Source: Ferruginibacter sp. (GTDB lineage: Bacteria > Bacteroidota > Bacteroidia > Chitinophagales > Chitinophagaceae). Taken from it: 58,035 nt of DNA. Both the position numbers and the translations under genes were made by a program. Within the stretch, counting starts at the first letter, position 1. Every line of letters begins with the position of its first letter. The stretch covers positions 1 through 58,035 of the forward strand of contig JAURWD010000031.1 in NCBI GenBank assembly GCA_030655145.1. The letters run 5' to 3'. Positions 49,820 to 58,035 of the stretch are shown in pieces. A model generated the notes under the pieces. The model did not search any database and was not told the origin of the DNA. It was given only the letters and a program-made list of their open reading frames with translations.

Positions 49820-52800
49820 TTAATTCATCACCGTGATCTTCTCCAGTTTTTTGTCAGCACATAACTTGTTGAAGTTTTTGATGTGGCCCTCTGTAATGGA
49901 TTGCAGCTCTTTTTTCAAGATCGCCCATTTGTCATTCAACTCTTCTAATACTTCCAGTTGGCCGTCGGTTACATGCGGCGTATTGACATCCGTTTCTCCG
50001 CGGAGAAAAATATAATCAGCGCTGAGTTTGTTCTCGAAATTGATGATGTCGTCATAAGATTGTGAACGATGCTGTACCAGTTTTTCTTCCCAATCCTGTA
50101 TGAGTTTTACCACGGCTTTCCCTGAATCTGCCACCATCTTCATGTTCTTGTCATCATCCAGTAGATTCACGAGATAATTGATCTGTTCTCTCGCCTTGCG
50201 AATTCCCGTCACGGCAAGGTGAATTTCCTGTACCCCTTTTTCAATGGCTGTCAGGGTCTGGTGTTGTAGCGTGTATTCCGCAGCGGTCGCGGTGATGCGT
50301 GGATCCGATTTCACGAGAAAAGACACTGTTTTTTCCTGGCTTCCCATTTTCAGTCTCGCTGTATATGTTCCTGGTGCGGCGCGGTGACCGCGATAGCTGC
50401 CCTCAATATACACACCGGTTACGCCGGGAAGCGTTGTGTAGCGCAAGTCCCAAACAAACCTGTTTAGTCCTGCATTCGCATTTAAAACTGGCTCAGCGCC
50501 AGGACCTCCCGGGTAACTGCTGAATTTTTCATTGGCCTTGTTCGTGTATTTCCGCACGAGGTTATTTTGCGCATCAAGGATCTCGAGCGTGAGCTCTGCA
50601 GCCGAATCCAGTTTTGCCGGCAAGTCATAATAAAGGACAACGCCGGTCGCCGGATTCATTCCCGCAGTCCCCGTTGGAGCGGGACCAATTGGATCTTCTT
50701 TTACTACGCGATCCAGTTGGCTACTGCCCGACACGCGGTAGGTATCTTCGGGCTTATACAAAGCCAGGCCGCTTGCTTTCATGGAAGCATCATATTGGCG
50801 TAACAGGCCAATGTCATCCAGGATCCAGAACGAACGACCTCCTGTTGCAGCGATGAGGTCACCCTGGTGCAACTTGAGATCAGTAATGGGCGTAACCGGC
50901 AGGTTGAGTTGGAAGGGGTTCCATTTTGCTCCTCCGTTGTATGAAATATACAGGCCGGTTTCGGTACCTGCATAGAGTAAATCTTTTCTTTCAACATCTT
51001 CCCGAACCACCCGCGTATACGCGTTGCCGTCAATGCCCGAGTTTATTTTATTCCAGCTTTTACCGTAGTCATTGGTTTTGTACAACCCCGGTGTAAAGTC
51101 ATTGAATTTGTACCGACTTGTAGCGATGTAGGCCGTGCCTTTTGCATGAGGAGAAACCTCGATACTGTTTATCAAACATTCACCAAGACCGGATGGCGTA
51201 ATGTTTGTCCAGCTTGCTCCACCATCTTTTGTTAATTGCACCAAACCGTCATCGCTTCCGGTATAGATCACTCCTTTTTCCAAAGGTGATTCATTGATAT
51301 AGGTAAGGGTGCAATAATTTTCGCCACCGGCACCTTCATTCGTAAAAGGAATTCCGCTGACGCCCATCTTGGTACTGTCGTGCCGGGTTAGATCAGGAGA
51401 AACAGGTTTCCAGGTTTTACCCATGTTCGTTGTTTTGAAAAGGACATTACCGCCATGATAAAAAGTATTTGGATCGTGTGGCGAACAGATGATCGGCGCA
51501 TTCCAGTTGAATCGGTAGCGCATGTTTTTTGGTTGCAGCGATTGGTATTGCAACGGCTTCTGCATAATGGGCCTGCCTTCCATGGTTTGTTGATCAAGCA
51601 CCTCGATGGTACCCTGGTAACTGCCGCCCATTACGTATTTTGGATTATTCGGGTCGAAGGCCAGGAAGGCACTTTCGCCCCCGGCAGAGTAGGTCCAGTC
51701 TCGTTCATCGATGCTGTTATTGTAGGTGCTGCGACTAGAGATCTTTACCGAAGTATTATCCTGCTGACCGCCGTAAACATTGTAGGGGAAAAGATTGTCC
51801 GCATTCACGCGGTACATCTGTGCGGTGGGCTGGTTTGCCTGGCTGCTCCAGGATTGACCACCGTTGAAGGTAATTACCGCGCCGCCATCATCAGCCAGGA
51901 TGATATTTTTACTGTCACGCGGATTGATCCACATATTGTGATGATCACCATGCATCGTGCTCATGAAACTGAAATTCTTGCCGCCATCGATCGACTTCAA
52001 CATCGGTGAACTCATAACGTACACAACCTCCTCGTTCAGCGGATCGGCAGCAATTTCAACATAGTACCAGGCCCGGTGAACCGTGTTATGATCTTTGCTA
52101 CTCCGGCTCCACGAATTCCCGCCATCGGCGGAAACAAAAACCCCGCCCTGTTCTTTTTCGGTATCAGATTCTATGACAGCGTATAATTTGTTGGAGTTTG
52201 CGCCCGATACAGCGATCCCCATTTTGCCCAATTCTTTTGGAAGGCCTTTTTCTAACTTGTTCCAGGTGTCACCACCATCTGTTGATTTGTAGAGCCCGCT
52301 TCCCGGACCGCCACTTTTCACCTGCCAGGCCTGGCGCCGATGTTCCCACATGGCCGCATATAACGTGTTCGGGTTGTTCATGTCCATTGCGAGGTCCGCG
52401 CAACCAGAATTTTCATCTACATATAATGTCTTCTTCCAGCTTTTTCCTCCATCTGTTGTTTTATAAATTCCGCGGTCAGCCGAGGGCCCGTAAACAGGTC
52501 CCTGTGCCGCAACGATCACGACGTTTGGATTTTTTGGATCGATCTTTACCCCCGAGATGTGTTTTGTGCCGGCAAGGCCGAGATGAGTCCAGGTTTTGCC
52601 AGCATCCAGGGATTTATACATACCGTCACCATAGGAAGACATAACGCCCCTGATGGCATGTTCGCCCATACCCACATAAACAATATTTGGATCAGATTCG
52701 GCGACTGCAATTGCGCCGACAGAAGAGGTTTTTAATTGTCCGTCAGTCATGTTTTGCCAACTCACCCCGGCATCCATGGTCTTCCAAACACCCCCGCCAA

Positions 52801-53014
52801 CGGTGCCCATATAATAGGTCAGTGGGTTACCGACCACACCAGTGGCTGCCACAGACCGACCGCCACGAAATGGGCCGATGTTGCGCCATTTAACGGGTTT
52901 AAAATAAGCGTCGGGATTGGCAGCAGCAGTTGCCGACGGGCTGGTAGTTTGTTTTTGGGAGAAGGTAGGCAGCGTGAAAAGGACTCCCAGCAGGAAGAGG
53001 AAAAGATTTCGCAT
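49820..53014 (-). CDS. Secreted VPS10/BNR-repeat beta-propeller protein
   Basis: A 1064-residue protein; the start at 53014 gives a signal peptide ([20 protein letters not shown]), and the 12 codons before it were left out. The N-terminal 700 residues hold about ten sortilin/BNR-type blades, each with a SxDGGxxW or TxDGGKSW core (for example [42 protein letters not shown]), forming one or two large beta-propellers. The C-terminal 350 residues contain beta-sandwich and helical regions without a T9SS sorting tail that I can recognise. Many such proteins are labelled glycosyl hydrolase, but no glycosidase motif is visible. Surface or periplasmic location is likely; the function is unknown. Confidence 0.85.
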   Translation of the reverse strand: MRNLFLFLLGVLFTLPTFSQKQTTSPSATAAANPDAYFKPVKWRNIGPFRGGRSVAATGVVGNPLTYYMGTVGGGVWKTMDAGVSWQNMTDGQLKTSSVGAIAVAESDPNIVYVGMGEHAIRGVMSSYGDGMYKSLDAGKTWTHLGLAGTKHISGVKIDPKNPNVVIVAAQGPVYGPSADRGIYKTTDGGKSWKKTLYVDENSGCADLAMDMNNPNTLYAAMWEHRRQAWQVKSGGPGSGLYKSTDGGDTWNKLEKGLPKELGKMGIAVSGANSNKLYAVIESDTEKEQGGVFVSADGGNSWSRSSKDHNTVHRAWYYVEIAADPLNEEVVYVMSSPMLKSIDGGKNFSFMSTMHGDHHNMWINPRDSKNIILADDGGAVITFNGGQSWSSQANQPTAQMYRVNADNLFPYNVYGGQQDNTSVKISSRSTYNNSIDERDWTYSAGGESAFLAFDPNNPKYVMGGSYQGTIEVLDQQTMEGRPIMQKPLQYQSLQPKNMRYRFNWNAPIICSPHDPNTFYHGGNVLFKTTNMGKTWKPVSPDLTRHDSTKMGVSGIPFTNEGAGGENYCTLTYINESPLEKGVIYTGSDDGLVQLTKDGGASWTNITPSGLGECLINSIEVSPHAKGTAYIATSRYKFNDFTPGLYKTNDYGKSWNKINSGIDGNAYTRVVREDVERKDLLYAGTETGLYISYNGGAKWNPFQLNLPVTPITDLKLHQGDLIAATGGRSFWILDDIGLLRQYDASMKASGLALYKPEDTYRVSGSSQLDRVVKEDPIGPAPTGTAGMNPATGVVLYYDLPAKLDSAAELTLEILDAQNNLVRKYTNKANEKFSSYPGGPGAEPVLNANAGLNRFVWDLRYTTLPGVTGVYIEGSYRGHRAAPGTYTARLKMGSQEKTVSFLVKSDPRITATAAEYTLQHQTLTAIEKGVQEIHLAVTGIRKAREQINYLVNLLDDDKNMKMVADSGKAVVKLIQDWEEKLVQHRSQSYDDIINFENKLSADYIFLRGETDVNTPHVTDGQLEVLEELNDKWAILKKELQSITEGHIKNFNKLCADKKLEKITVMN

Positions 53015-53127
53015 TGATGCAGTTTTTAATTTGCAATGAATGTACGACATCCCTCCTGCACATCAAGGGCAGCAGTGGTGTTGAAGAATAATTTGGGATT
53101 GGTTACGGGAACGTGTACCCGAAAACT

Positions 53128-54414
53128 CTAACCAGCAATAACCAGGTTGTAGTTTCTTCTTCCTTTCTGAACCAGCAGGTACTTACCATTCAAGAGCGAA
53201 TCTGCAGTAACGAGGTGTTCGATGCTGTCTACTTTGATCTTATTAATGCTGACGCCGCCACCCTGTACCATCTTTCTTGCCTCGCCCTTGCTCGGAAAAA
53301 TATTTGTTGCAGCAAGGAAGCTGACCACATCAACGCCCGCCTTCAGTGATTCCCGCGGAAATTCGCTGGATGGAACCCCGTCAAGAACCTGGAGTAATTG
53401 CTCCTCGTTGAGCTGCGCTAAAATTTCGGTTGTATCGTTGTTGAACAAAATGCCGGAGGCCTTCAATGCAAATTCGTAATCTTCGCGGCTGTGCACGAAA
53501 CTCGTCACTTCCTCCGCCAGCTTTTTTTGTAAAATTCGCTGGTGTTCGTTTCCGGCGTGTTGGGCGAGTAAAGAATCGATTTCTTCCTTCGCCAGGAAGG
53601 TAAATATCCTGATGTATTTTTCTGCGTCCGCATCTGCGGCGTTTAACCAGAACTGGTAGAACTGGTAAGGAGAGGTTTTTTTAGCATCCAGCCACACATT
53701 TCCTTTTTCCGATTTGCCAAACTTGCTACCATCGGCTTTCGTGATCAGCGGGCAGGTAAACGCAAAGGCTTCCCCTCCGTTTTTACGGCGGACCAGTTCG
53801 GTACCGGTAACCATATTGCCCCACTGGTCGCTGCCACCCATTTGCAATTTGCAATTCATGTTCGTGTACAACCAGGAAAAATCATATCCCTGTACAAGCT
53901 GGTAGGTGAACTCGGTAAAGCTCATCCCGCTGTCGCCTTCCAGGCGCTTCCGCACACTGTCTTTGCTCATCATGTAATTCACCGTGATGTGCTTGCCGGT
54001 ATCGCGAATGAAGTCGAGGAAGCTGATTTTTTTAAACCAATCGTAATTGTTTACCAGTTCCGCTCTGTTTGGTAAAGTCGCACTAAAATCAAGGAAACGC
54101 TGGAGTTGCGCCTGCACGCAGGCAACATTATGGTTGAGCACTTCTTCGCTGAGCAGGTTTCTTTCCTCGCTTTTACCGCTCGGATCTCCAACCATACCCG
54201 TGGCACCGCCCACCAGCACGATGGGTTTATGACCTGCTTTCTGCAGGTGGATCAATAATATAATGGGAACGAGGTTGCCGATGTGCAGGCTGTCCGCAGT
54301 GGGGTCAAATCCAATGTAGCCGCTAGTCATCTCTTTACTTAATTGTTCATCCGTGCCCGGCATCACGTCCTGCACCATTCCGCGCCACCTTAATTCTTCT
54401 AACAGATTTTTCAT
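53128..54414 (-). CDS. tyrS: Tyrosyl-tRNA synthetase
   Basis: A 428-residue class I synthetase that charges tRNA-Tyr. The start at the ATG at 54414 ([17 protein letters not shown]) fits the family; the open frame reaches 49 codons further, but that part has no family similarity. HIGN (the HIGH motif) is at residues 44-47 and KFGKS (the KMSKS loop) at 231-235. The tyrosine-binding block [24 protein letters not shown] (core [11 protein letters not shown]) lies between, and the C-terminal S4-like RNA-binding domain has [19 protein letters not shown]. It is an ordinary housekeeping gene. Confidence 0.97.
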   Translation of the reverse strand: MKNLLEELRWRGMVQDVMPGTDEQLSKEMTSGYIGFDPTADSLHIGNLVPIILLIHLQKAGHKPIVLVGGATGMVGDPSGKSEERNLLSEEVLNHNVACVQAQLQRFLDFSATLPNRAELVNNYDWFKKISFLDFIRDTGKHITVNYMMSKDSVRKRLEGDSGMSFTEFTYQLVQGYDFSWLYTNMNCKLQMGGSDQWGNMVTGTELVRRKNGGEAFAFTCPLITKADGSKFGKSEKGNVWLDAKKTSPYQFYQFWLNAADADAEKYIRIFTFLAKEEIDSLLAQHAGNEHQRILQKKLAEEVTSFVHSREDYEFALKASGILFNNDTTEILAQLNEEQLLQVLDGVPSSEFPRESLKAGVDVVSFLAATNIFPSKGEARKMVQGGGVSINKIKVDSIEHLVTADSLLNGKYLLVQKGRRNYNLVIAG

Positions 54415-54824
54415 GCTTGTCCCTTTAACTGAAAAGTTTTGCAAATGTGGGCAGAAAATTCGAAAAAGCGGGGAGGAATGTGGTGAACCCGGAAGTTTAC
54501 GGTTCCGGGAACCCTCACGATTTCCTTTGTCAACTCTTCTGCCTTGAATTCGTAAAGACATACCATAAACCCTCCCGGTCCTTCCCGCCTGGAAAGTTCT
54601 TGCAAAACAGCCGGTTCAGCATGCAGCCTTTAGGCGCAATTCAGGTCTTATTTAACCGGTGCACCATATTTACCCGCCATTGACAAGTAAACTTCTTTAT
54701 GGCTAAATTTGTGGGCTAACCAGTACCGCCCCCAGGCGATTTAATACAATTTACTTTGGGAATGCTCGTTTTACCACTTGGGCTATCCAAAAAATCGCAA
54801 TACTAACAATTGGAAAACAACAAT
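54415..54824. other. Gene-free stretch between tyrS and the PorV-like gene
   Basis: A 410-bp divergent gap. Short open frames are present on both strands, but none has a recognisable domain or signal peptide and their composition does not resemble the neighbours. TACTTTG at 54745-54751 comes close to a -7 element for the PorV-like gene, but no -33 element lies at the right distance. I see no hairpin or repeat of note. Confidence 0.5.
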
Positions 54825-55931
54825 ATGAGCCGAAAACTTTCTGCCTTGGGATTGATCTTTACCCTGGTCCCGATTCTTTCTTTCGCTCAATTCCGAAAAT
54901 ACTCCAACGAATTTCTCAACATCGGCGCCGGCGCACGCGGGCTCGCTATGGGCAGCGCCCAGGTGGCATCTGTAAATGATGGAACCGCCGGGTATTGGAA
55001 TCCAGCCGGCCTCGTGGGTATCAAAGACAACCCAAACATCAACTTGATGCATGCCGAATATTTTGCCGGCATTGGTAAATACGATTATGGTTCCATTGCC
55101 ATTCCGGTGCAGGACAATAAACGCACCCTTGGTTTTTCCTTACTACGCTTTGCTGTTGACGATATCCCGAACACCTTGTTCCTGGTAGATCCCGATGGAA
55201 GCATCAATTTTAATAATATCCAGTCCTTTTCTTCGGCAGATTACGCGTTTCTTTTTTCTTTCGCCCAAAACCTAAAGGAAACGGAGAATAAAAGAATCAG
55301 CTTTGGCGTAAATGCTAAAGTCATCCACCGTAAGGTGGGAAAATTTGCCAGCGCCTGGGGCTTCGGCATCGATGCAGGTTTACAAATGCATGGACGCAAT
55401 TGGCATGGGGGCATCGTTGCCCGCGACCTGACAACCACGTTCAATGCCTGGTCGTTTAAGTTTACGGAACGCGAGAAAGAAGTGCTCTACCTCACCAACA
55501 ATGAAATTCCCGTAAAGTCAACCGAGCTGACCGCTCCGCGGATCGTAATCGGCGGCGGTTATAACTTCAAAATAAGTGAGTCAGTTAAATTATTGGCAGA
55601 AGCTAACCTGAATGTAACGTTCGACGGTAAACGCAATACCGTGATCAGCAGCAACCCGATCAGTGTTGATCCCAATGTGGGTTTGGAAGCCGCCATCAAA
55701 GACGTATTTTTTGTGCGTGGAGGCGTTACTAATTTCCAAAAAGCCCTTGCCGATGGAGATACATTGAACCAGAAAAAAGTTTGGATATATCAACCCAGTC
55801 TGGGCGCTGGTGTACGGATAAAAAATGTTTGGCTCGACTATGCTTTTACCAACCTGGCGAACCAATCGAATCCACTCTACACCCACATCGTTTCACTACG
55901 TTTTAACCTGGTGAAAAAAGAACAAGACTAA
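54825..55931 (+). CDS. PorV/PorQ family outer membrane beta-barrel protein, PorV2-like
   Basis: A 368-residue protein of the PorV/PorQ group, which takes part in type IX secretion and in moving cargo to the sortase on the surface. The start at 54825 (MSRKLSALGLIFTL) gives a signal peptide ending SFAQ. The N-terminal block FLNIGAGARGLAMGSAQVA near residue 30 and GTAGYWNPAGL near residue 55 are the signature of the family, and the remainder alternates beta-strands ending in VSLRFNLV, a typical barrel end. The PorU-like gene starts 4 bp after the stop, so the two are co-transcribed. PorV2-like naming is by context and by the pattern of similar bacteroidotal entries; PorQ remains possible. Confidence 0.82.
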   Translation: MSRKLSALGLIFTLVPILSFAQFRKYSNEFLNIGAGARGLAMGSAQVASVNDGTAGYWNPAGLVGIKDNPNINLMHAEYFAGIGKYDYGSIAIPVQDNKRTLGFSLLRFAVDDIPNTLFLVDPDGSINFNNIQSFSSADYAFLFSFAQNLKETENKRISFGVNAKVIHRKVGKFASAWGFGIDAGLQMHGRNWHGGIVARDLTTTFNAWSFKFTEREKEVLYLTNNEIPVKSTELTAPRIVIGGGYNFKISESVKLLAEANLNVTFDGKRNTVISSNPISVDPNVGLEAAIKDVFFVRGGVTNFQKALADGDTLNQKKVWIYQPSLGAGVRIKNVWLDYAFTNLANQSNPLYTHIVSLRFNLVKKEQD

Positions 55932-55935
55932 CACT

Positions 55936-58035
55936 ATGAACTTTCAACCCTGCAGGATAATGAGAAAATTATTGGTGCCGCTTTTTGCTTTATTCAGCCT
56001 TGTTTCGTCAGCGCAGCTGAACAACAGCTGGATAAATTATAGCCAGGCCTATTATAAATTCCAGGTAGGTAAAACCGGGATTTACCGGCTTGGCCAGGCC
56101 ACCCTAACGGCTGCGGGCCTCGGTGCGGTGCCAGCTGAACAGTTCCAGCTTTGGAGAAACGGCGAACAGGTGCGCATATATACTTCCGTTACCAGCGGCG
56201 CATTGGGAGCAAATGATTTTATTGAATTTTATGGAAAACGAAATGACGGTATTCCAGACAAACCGCTGTTTCGCATACCGGATCAACAACTCACAGATAG
56301 CTTTAGCCTCCACACTGATACCGCTTCATTTTTCTTAACCGTAAGCCCCGGCGGAACAAATCTGCGTTATACCAACGCGGTAAATGATGTAACGAATAAT
56401 GCACTTCCGGCGGAGCCGTATTTTATGCGGAGGGTGGAGGAGCCATATAAGCAACAGTACAACCGTGGTTTTGCAAATATTGTGGGTGAATTCGTGTATT
56501 CCTCTTCTTACGACATGGGCGAAGGTTGGACGAGTAACGATGTTGCACCTTGCTGCGATCTGTCCAAAGTTTTCTCAAATTTAAATGTGTATACGGCCGG
56601 CCCGCAAAACAGCGTGTCTTTTTACATTGCCGCATTTGGAAATGCCTTGTATACCCGCAACATGCGGGTGAAATTTTTCAACACCGTTATCATGGATACG
56701 GCAATGAATTATTTCAGCCAGGTAAAAAAACAGTTAGATAATCTCCCTTTGAGTTCGCTGCAAAGCCCGGATATTCTTGCGATCACTGTCGGTAGTACCT
56801 CGACAAATCAATACGATCGCCTGGTAGTGGGCACCGTCGCGGTGACTTACCCCGCTAAATTCAATTTTAATAACGCCAACAAATTCAGTTTTGATCTGAA
56901 GGAGTCACCTGCTGGAAATTTCCTGGTGATCGACAACTTCAATACAGGAGCCGAGCAACCGATATTGTATAGTGAGAGTGACGGTAAACGATATCTCGGC
57001 GACATTTCCGTAGCAGGTAAAGTACGGTTTGCCTTACCGCCGTCTTCCGATCCCAATCGGAAATTTATCTTGTTGAGCCAGGAGGCAACTAACATAGGAA
57101 ACGTGAAGGCGCTCACGCCACGCAATTTTATCAATTACAGCGACGTGGCGAACCAGGGTAATTACCTCATCATCACACACCCTTCGTTATACAATGATGG
57201 AAGTGGAAATAACTGGGTAGAACAATATCGTGCGTATCGTGCCAGTGCAGCCGGCGGCAGCTTTAACCCGAAGATCATTCCCATTGATGACCTGACTGAC
57301 CAGTTTGGTTTCGGGATAAAAAAACATCCAAGTTCTATTCGTGATTTTCTTCGTTTTGCAACGGAGCAGTTCAGCGTAGCGCCACGATATACCTTCCTCA
57401 TCGGCCGCGGTATGTCTAACCTGGAATACCAACAATTTGAGAGTGACCCTTTAAGCGAAAAGCTAAACCTGGTTCCCTCTTTCGGCTGGCCGGCCTCTGA
57501 CATATTGCTTGCGGCAAAACCGGGTGAAATGGTGCCCATGGTTCCGATAGGTCGTCTTTCAGTTGTGAATGGCCTCGAAATAAAGAATTACCTGAATAAA
57601 GTAAAGGAGTACGAAGCGGTGCAGGCGTCTCCGAGTCAAACGGTCGCCGATAAAGCGTGGATGAAAAATATCATTCATGCTGCGGGTGGCCGCGATAGTA
57701 CGGAGAATGCGCTGTTTGTGCATTACCTCAATATTTACCGGGACATTGCAAAGGACTCTGCGATGGGTGCTTACGTGGAAACCTTTAAGAAAGAATCAAA
57801 CTCAGCTGTTGTGCAGGCAGAAGGCGAAAGAATTGAACAACTCATCAATGAAGGTGTTAGCGTGGTCGGTTACTTTGGTCACTCCTCCGCAAATACGCTT
57901 GCGTTTAATTTAAATGAACCGCAGAATTACGCCAATGTTGGCAAATATCCCTTCTTCAATGTAAGTGGTTGCAGTGCCGGAAATAATTACATTTTTGATG
58001 CGGCCAGGCTGGCCGGGAACATGTCGATCTCCGAA
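55936..58035 (+). CDS. C25 (gingipain-type) peptidase, PorU-like T9SS sortase, 3' truncated
   Basis: Open from the ATG at 55936 to the window edge, 700 codons with no stop; the end lies outside. An inner ATG at 55960 (MRKLLVPLFALFSLVSSAQ) begins a clean signal peptide with AGGAT upstream and may be the real start. The first 400 residues form beta-rich domains (KFQVGKTGIYRLGQATL near residue 40), followed by the C25 domain: YLIITHPSLY near residue 412, FLIGRGMS near 486, the catalytic His649 in VVGYFGHSSAN and the catalytic Cys679 in FFNVSGCSAGN. Both members of the dyad are present, so it should be active. Next to a PorV-like gene, a PorU/PorU2 sortase that cleaves T9SS sorting tails is the best call. 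Confidence 0.85.
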   Translation, partial: MNFQPCRIMRKLLVPLFALFSLVSSAQLNNSWINYSQAYYKFQVGKTGIYRLGQATLTAAGLGAVPAEQFQLWRNGEQVRIYTSVTSGALGANDFIEFYGKRNDGIPDKPLFRIPDQQLTDSFSLHTDTASFFLTVSPGGTNLRYTNAVNDVTNNALPAEPYFMRRVEEPYKQQYNRGFANIVGEFVYSSSYDMGEGWTSNDVAPCCDLSKVFSNLNVYTAGPQNSVSFYIAAFGNALYTRNMRVKFFNTVIMDTAMNYFSQVKKQLDNLPLSSLQSPDILAITVGSTSTNQYDRLVVGTVAVTYPAKFNFNNANKFSFDLKESPAGNFLVIDNFNTGAEQPILYSESDGKRYLGDISVAGKVRFALPPSSDPNRKFILLSQEATNIGNVKALTPRNFINYSDVANQGNYLIITHPSLYNDGSGNNWVEQYRAYRASAAGGSFNPKIIPIDDLTDQFGFGIKKHPSSIRDFLRFATEQFSVAPRYTFLIGRGMSNLEYQQFESDPLSEKLNLVPSFGWPASDILLAAKPGEMVPMVPIGRLSVVNGLEIKNYLNKVKEYEAVQASPSQTVADKAWMKNIIHAAGGRDSTENALFVHYLNIYRDIAKDSAMGAYVETFKKESNSAVVQAEGERIEQLINEGVSVVGYFGHSSANTLAFNLNEPQNYANVGKYPFFNVSGCSAGNNYIFDAARLAGNMSISE

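Noticed and set aside
54411..54683. Short ORFs on both strands in the tyrS-PorV gap
   Set aside because: None shows a domain or sensible start, and the minus-strand one overlaps the tyrS start.

Overview
The window looks like the chromosome of a Bacteroidota bacterium, most likely in or near the Chitinophagaceae. Evidence: adjacent PorV-like and C25-peptidase (PorU-like) genes of the type IX secretion system, AT-rich leaders without consistent Shine-Dalgarno sequences, paired GMC dehydrogenase / gluconate-2-dehydrogenase-subunit-3 genes, DUF1080 proteins, Tat-exported Gfo/Idh/MocA oxidoreductases, and a class II-like xylose isomerase. The family placement is inference; no 16S gene is present. 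No transposase, integrase, CRISPR array or phage gene is visible.

Bases 1-36800 form a large sugar-oxidation and hemicellulose island. It holds four GMC flavoprotein dehydrogenases and three small subunits in three sets (541-2985, 12261-16246, 32865-35086), two DUF1080 (3-keto-disaccharide hydrolase family) proteins, three Gfo/Idh/MocA oxidoreductases, three TIM-barrel sugar isomerase/epimerase proteins, a ThuA-like protein, a NIPSNAP protein, and GntP and MFS transporters. Together they read as a pathway that oxidises glycosides at C3, cleaves the 3-keto-glycoside and reduces or isomerises the keto-sugar. Some members carry RR-type or Sec signals (periplasmic) and others have none (cytoplasmic), which suggests two compartments. 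Inside the island lie carbohydrate esterases (21228-25190), an AraC regulator divergent from xylB-xylA (25216-29122), and two divergent clan-A glycoside hydrolases (29174-31912): a set suited to acetylated xylan-type material. No SusC/SusD pair is present.

Bases 35272-40907 carry a GT39-like membrane glycosyltransferase, tRNA-Gln(TTG), and a divergent pair for cyanophycin synthesis (cphA) and breakdown (cphB). Bases 41017-45898 hold an overlapping pair of short-chain/extended NAD(P) reductases, a small secreted unknown (DUF6134-like), and two tandem paralogous regulators. Bases 46055-48652 encode a two-subunit molybdenum hydroxylase of the isoquinoline 1-oxidoreductase type.

Bases 48662-58035 are mixed: SRPBCC and DinB proteins, a large secreted VPS10/BNR-repeat protein, tyrS, and at the right edge the PorV-like gene followed by a truncated PorU-like C25 peptidase. 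The left edge is the C-terminal end of a TolC-family outer-membrane protein. Several intergenic palindromes, intrinsic terminators and a 14-unit 7-bp tandem repeat are listed separately.
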